Of a DNA stretch of 64,000 nucleotides, positions 62,555 to 64,000 are shown one piece after another (within the stretch, counting starts at the first letter, position 1; every line of letters starts with the position of its first letter). The stretch is from assembly GCA_050305515.1 (NCBI GenBank), contig JBNLFL010000010.1, forward strand, positions 1 through 64,000, given 5' to 3'. The notes under the pieces are model-generated. The model made no database searches. It worked only from the letters and a program-made list of their open reading frames with translations, and was not told the origin of the DNA. This DNA is from JAFGUB01 sp050305515 (GTDB lineage: Bacteria; Campylobacterota; Campylobacteria; Campylobacterales; Sulfurimonadaceae). The translations under genes and the position numbers were made by a program.

Positions 62555-63852
62555 TGCGCATCATCCTTACATGTAAGGCTCTTGTCAATGCTGTAGCTGT
62601 CACGTACGGCACCGGTTTCATCGAGGAATGTGGCTTTGAGTGTATCGGGCGTGATCTCCAGAATCGTGGAGCCGAGGGTCTGATAGGAGAATGGCATGGC
62701 CGGGTGCTTGAAGCTGGCACGGTCACTTTTGCCCGAACAGCCTACGACGTTGTATATGGTGCCGTCGCCTGCATGGCGCGCGGGCGCTTTGCAGTAATAG
62801 TGGTCACCGTGCGAGACTTCGTGAACTGCGGCATCGAAGTGATTGGAAGTGTCATAATGGTTGTGCATCGGCCGTGAACGCTCATAACCGTGCGAATGGC
62901 CCGAAAGCACCAGATCGACCCCGTATTTTTCGAGAATCGGCACGATGTTCTCACGCACTTTTTTCATGCGTCCCCAGCTGTCCATGGGCTTGTCGCTTTT
63001 GTGGCTGCCGTCGGAGTAGGGCGGATGGTGCATGACGGCGATGATCCAGGGTGTGCTAACCTGCGCGAGGTCTTTTTCGAGCCACGCGGCCATGGCGCCC
63101 CCAGCCGAGGTATCACCCTCGTGCGAATCGAGCATGACGATGTGTACGTTGCCGCTCTCGATGGCATAAAACTGTTCGCTTCCCGAGGGGATGCCGCCCG
63201 ATTCGCCCGCTTGCGGAAACTCGAAAATATCGTAAAAAGCCCAGCGGCGCGCATCATGGTTGCCGATGACGGCCCAGGGAGTGAGTGTTTTGAGAAGTTC
63301 GGCGTAGGGTTTGAAAAGCGCTTTGTTGTACTGCTGCTGCGTTCCGCTGCGATAGGCGTTATCGCCCAGAAGCAGCCACAGATCGAGCGGCTTGCCCTCA
63401 AGATGGCGCATCATGGCCTGATAGACGGCGTCTTGTTTGGGGCCGGCTTCGCCTGAATCACCGATAACCCAGATGCGCTGAACCGCGTCGCTTTTCGATA
63501 CAAGTGTCGTAAAACGGCGGCCGCTGTTGTCGATGGTCATGGAGGGCGATGCTACTTCGTAGCGGTAGGCAGTACCGGCTTCAAGCCCTTCAAGCGCGAT
63601 GTGATGATAGGAGGTGGGCTCGGGGTCGCACGCCTTCTCTGAAAGGGTTTCGATGCCGTAACGGACGCAGCCGATTTCGCTTTTGGGGCTTTGCCATTTG
63701 AAAAGCACGGAGTGGTGTGTCTGCATCTGCATGTAAGGCTGGCGTTCGACAAAACGGTAGCTGTCGTAATAGACAACGCCAACGCGGCCGATACCATAAA
63801 GCAATGCAACAAGAATGAGGGCGGAAAGAATGCGTTTGAGGTAGGTTTTCAT
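62551..63852 (-). CDS. Purple-acid-phosphatase-like metallophosphoesterase
   Basis: A 433-residue exported or anchored enzyme: N-terminal signal anchor (about 7-28), a fibronectin-III-like domain, and a metallophosphoesterase domain with DSGEAG, LLGDNAYRSG, IGNHDARR, VMHHPP and SGHSHGYERS, the five motifs of the dinuclear metal centre. The C-terminus has a short extension. It acts outside the cytoplasm on a phosphoester. A TACACT lies six bases before the ATG and no ribosome site is present. It is translationally coupled to GT39. Confidence 0.88.
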   Translation of the reverse strand: MKTYLKRILSALILVALLYGIGRVGVVYYDSYRFVERQPYMQMQTHHSVLFKWQSPKSEIGCVRYGIETLSEKACDPEPTSYHHIALEGLEAGTAYRYEVASPSMTIDNSGRRFTTLVSKSDAVQRIWVIGDSGEAGPKQDAVYQAMMRHLEGKPLDLWLLLGDNAYRSGTQQQYNKALFKPYAELLKTLTPWAVIGNHDARRWAFYDIFEFPQAGESGGIPSGSEQFYAIESGNVHIVMLDSHEGDTSAGGAMAAWLEKDLAQVSTPWIIAVMHHPPYSDGSHKSDKPMDSWGRMKKVRENIVPILEKYGVDLVLSGHSHGYERSRPMHNHYDTSNHFDAAVHEVSHGDHYYCKAPARHAGDGTIYNVVGCSGKSDRASFKHPAMPFSYQTLGSTILEITPDTLKATFLDETGAVRDSYSIDKSLTCKDDAQ

Positions 63853-63897
63853 GATGCAAGTGTAGCAAAAGTATCGTTACACGCACGATGCGTATTG

Positions 63898-63907
63898 TTA
63901 CATGTAA
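63898..63907. repeat. TTACATGTAA palindrome, intergenic copy
   Basis: Exact copy followed by GGC, between the phosphatase-like gene and the unknown gene at the right edge, six bases beyond the latter's stop codon. Confidence 0.9.
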
Positions 63908-63912
63908 GGCAG

Positions 63913-64000
63913 TTAAGTCTCACGGGAATTGTAGAGATGTCCTCCGTTTTTGAGATAGAACTCCAACACATCCCGTGCCGCTTCGCGTTTGAGTTCCGTG
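63913..64000 (-). CDS. Unknown protein, C-terminal 28 residues
   Basis: An open minus-strand frame running off the right edge and stopping at TAA (63915-63913). The residues read T-E-L-K-R-E-A-A-R-D and end with a glycine pair followed by HLYNSRET. A charged helix is likely. Too short to assign a family. Confidence 0.6.
   Translation of the reverse strand, partial: TELKREAARDVLEFYLKNGGHLYNSRET

Larger units (their letters stand above)
1178..63907. repeat. Dispersed palindrome family TTACATGTAA (21 exact, 5 nine-base copies)
   Basis: Exact copies start at 2394, 5694, 10022, 20637, 20670, 24027, 25156, 25588, 33522, 36166, 40970, 42877, 43311, 45163, 45758, 51376, 56066, 58976, 62268, 62567 and 63898. 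TACATGTAA without the first T starts at 1178, 2988, 3634, 49753 and 53852. Sixteen exact copies are inside genes (DUF2339, acyltransferase fusion, FAHD, NDH-2, HI0933-like, dbpA, truA, prepilin peptidase, uppS, glmU, both GT39, phosphatase); five are intergenic. Inside genes it is read as L-H-V or (L)-T-C-N/K. None lies in a + strand gene. Eight copies are followed by GG on the + strand. Confidence 0.95.

Noticed and set aside
63731..63738. CATGTAAG near-match to the palindrome
   Set aside because: Only the right half (GCATGTAAGGC) is present; not counted as a copy.
1..64000. CRISPR arrays, tRNA or rRNA genes
   Set aside because: No regularly spaced repeats, and no cloverleaf or rRNA-like sequence found in any intergenic gap.

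Overview
The window looks like a chromosome segment of a free-living Campylobacterota (epsilonproteobacterium), probably near the Sulfurimonas/Sulfuricurvum/Sulfurovum group. The evidence is the gene order glmU-coaBC-uppS-prepilin peptidase-lptF-truA, histidine kinases with an HQWRQPL-type phosphoacceptor box, a CheB-CheR-PAS fusion, split PAS/MCP energy-taxis genes and many GGDEF/EAL proteins. Overall GC looks close to 50%, with one clearly AT-rich island. The genus cannot be fixed from this window. No tRNA, rRNA or CRISPR array was seen.

Layout. 1-133: right end of an IS3-family element that interrupts a DUF2339 membrane protein gene. 64-7649: amidohydrolase, a giant MFS-PlsC-acyl-ligase fusion and its MerR regulator. 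7725-9950: YjgN-like membrane protein plus M48 protease. 10070-14931: YbhGFSR-like ABC exporter. 15026-20322: PAS-GGDEF-EAL protein overlapping a CheB-CheR-PAS protein with a degenerate kinase tail. 20371-26191: FAHD enzyme, a CXXCH-containing GGDEF-EAL sensor, NDH-2 and an HI0933-like flavoprotein. 26280-31593: AT-rich island with a secreted repeat protein and a divergent two-component system. 31685-38096: cytochrome P460, YaiI, DbpA, a GGDEF sensor and HtpG. 38366-40280: PAS/MCP-CZB pair. 40491-46244: core operon glmU-coaBC-uppS-prepilin peptidase-lptF-truA. 46391-49630: large multi-PAS kinase. 49617-53785: glycan/lipid operon (flippase-like, GT9, GT39, PAP2). 53919-55874: MCP. 56188-58959: transglutaminase, MerT-like, MerP-like and MFS genes, tightly overlapped. 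59061-63852: PEBP, hemerythrin, Kazal-type lipoprotein, a small membrane protein, a second GT39 and a purple-acid-phosphatase-like enzyme. 63913-64000: the 3' end of an unknown gene.

The strongest unexplained signal is the 10-bp palindrome TTACATGTAA. I count 21 exact copies plus 5 copies of the 9-mer TACATGTAA, against an expectation well below one. The exact copies sit in housekeeping and envelope genes and in intergenic gaps, and are absent from every signalling gene and from the AT-rich island. Where they fall in genes they force rare-looking codons (TTA CAT GTA or ACA TGT AA). About eight share the extension GG on the + strand side. This resembles a DNA-uptake-type or highly iterated palindrome, but its function is not known from the sequence.

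Functionally the window combines envelope biogenesis (LPS transport, undecaprenyl synthesis, UDP-GlcNAc, lipid recycling, glycosyltransfer) with dense redox/energy sensing (heme-type GGDEF-EAL, PAS/MCP, P460, hemerythrin) and c-di-GMP/chemotaxis signalling.
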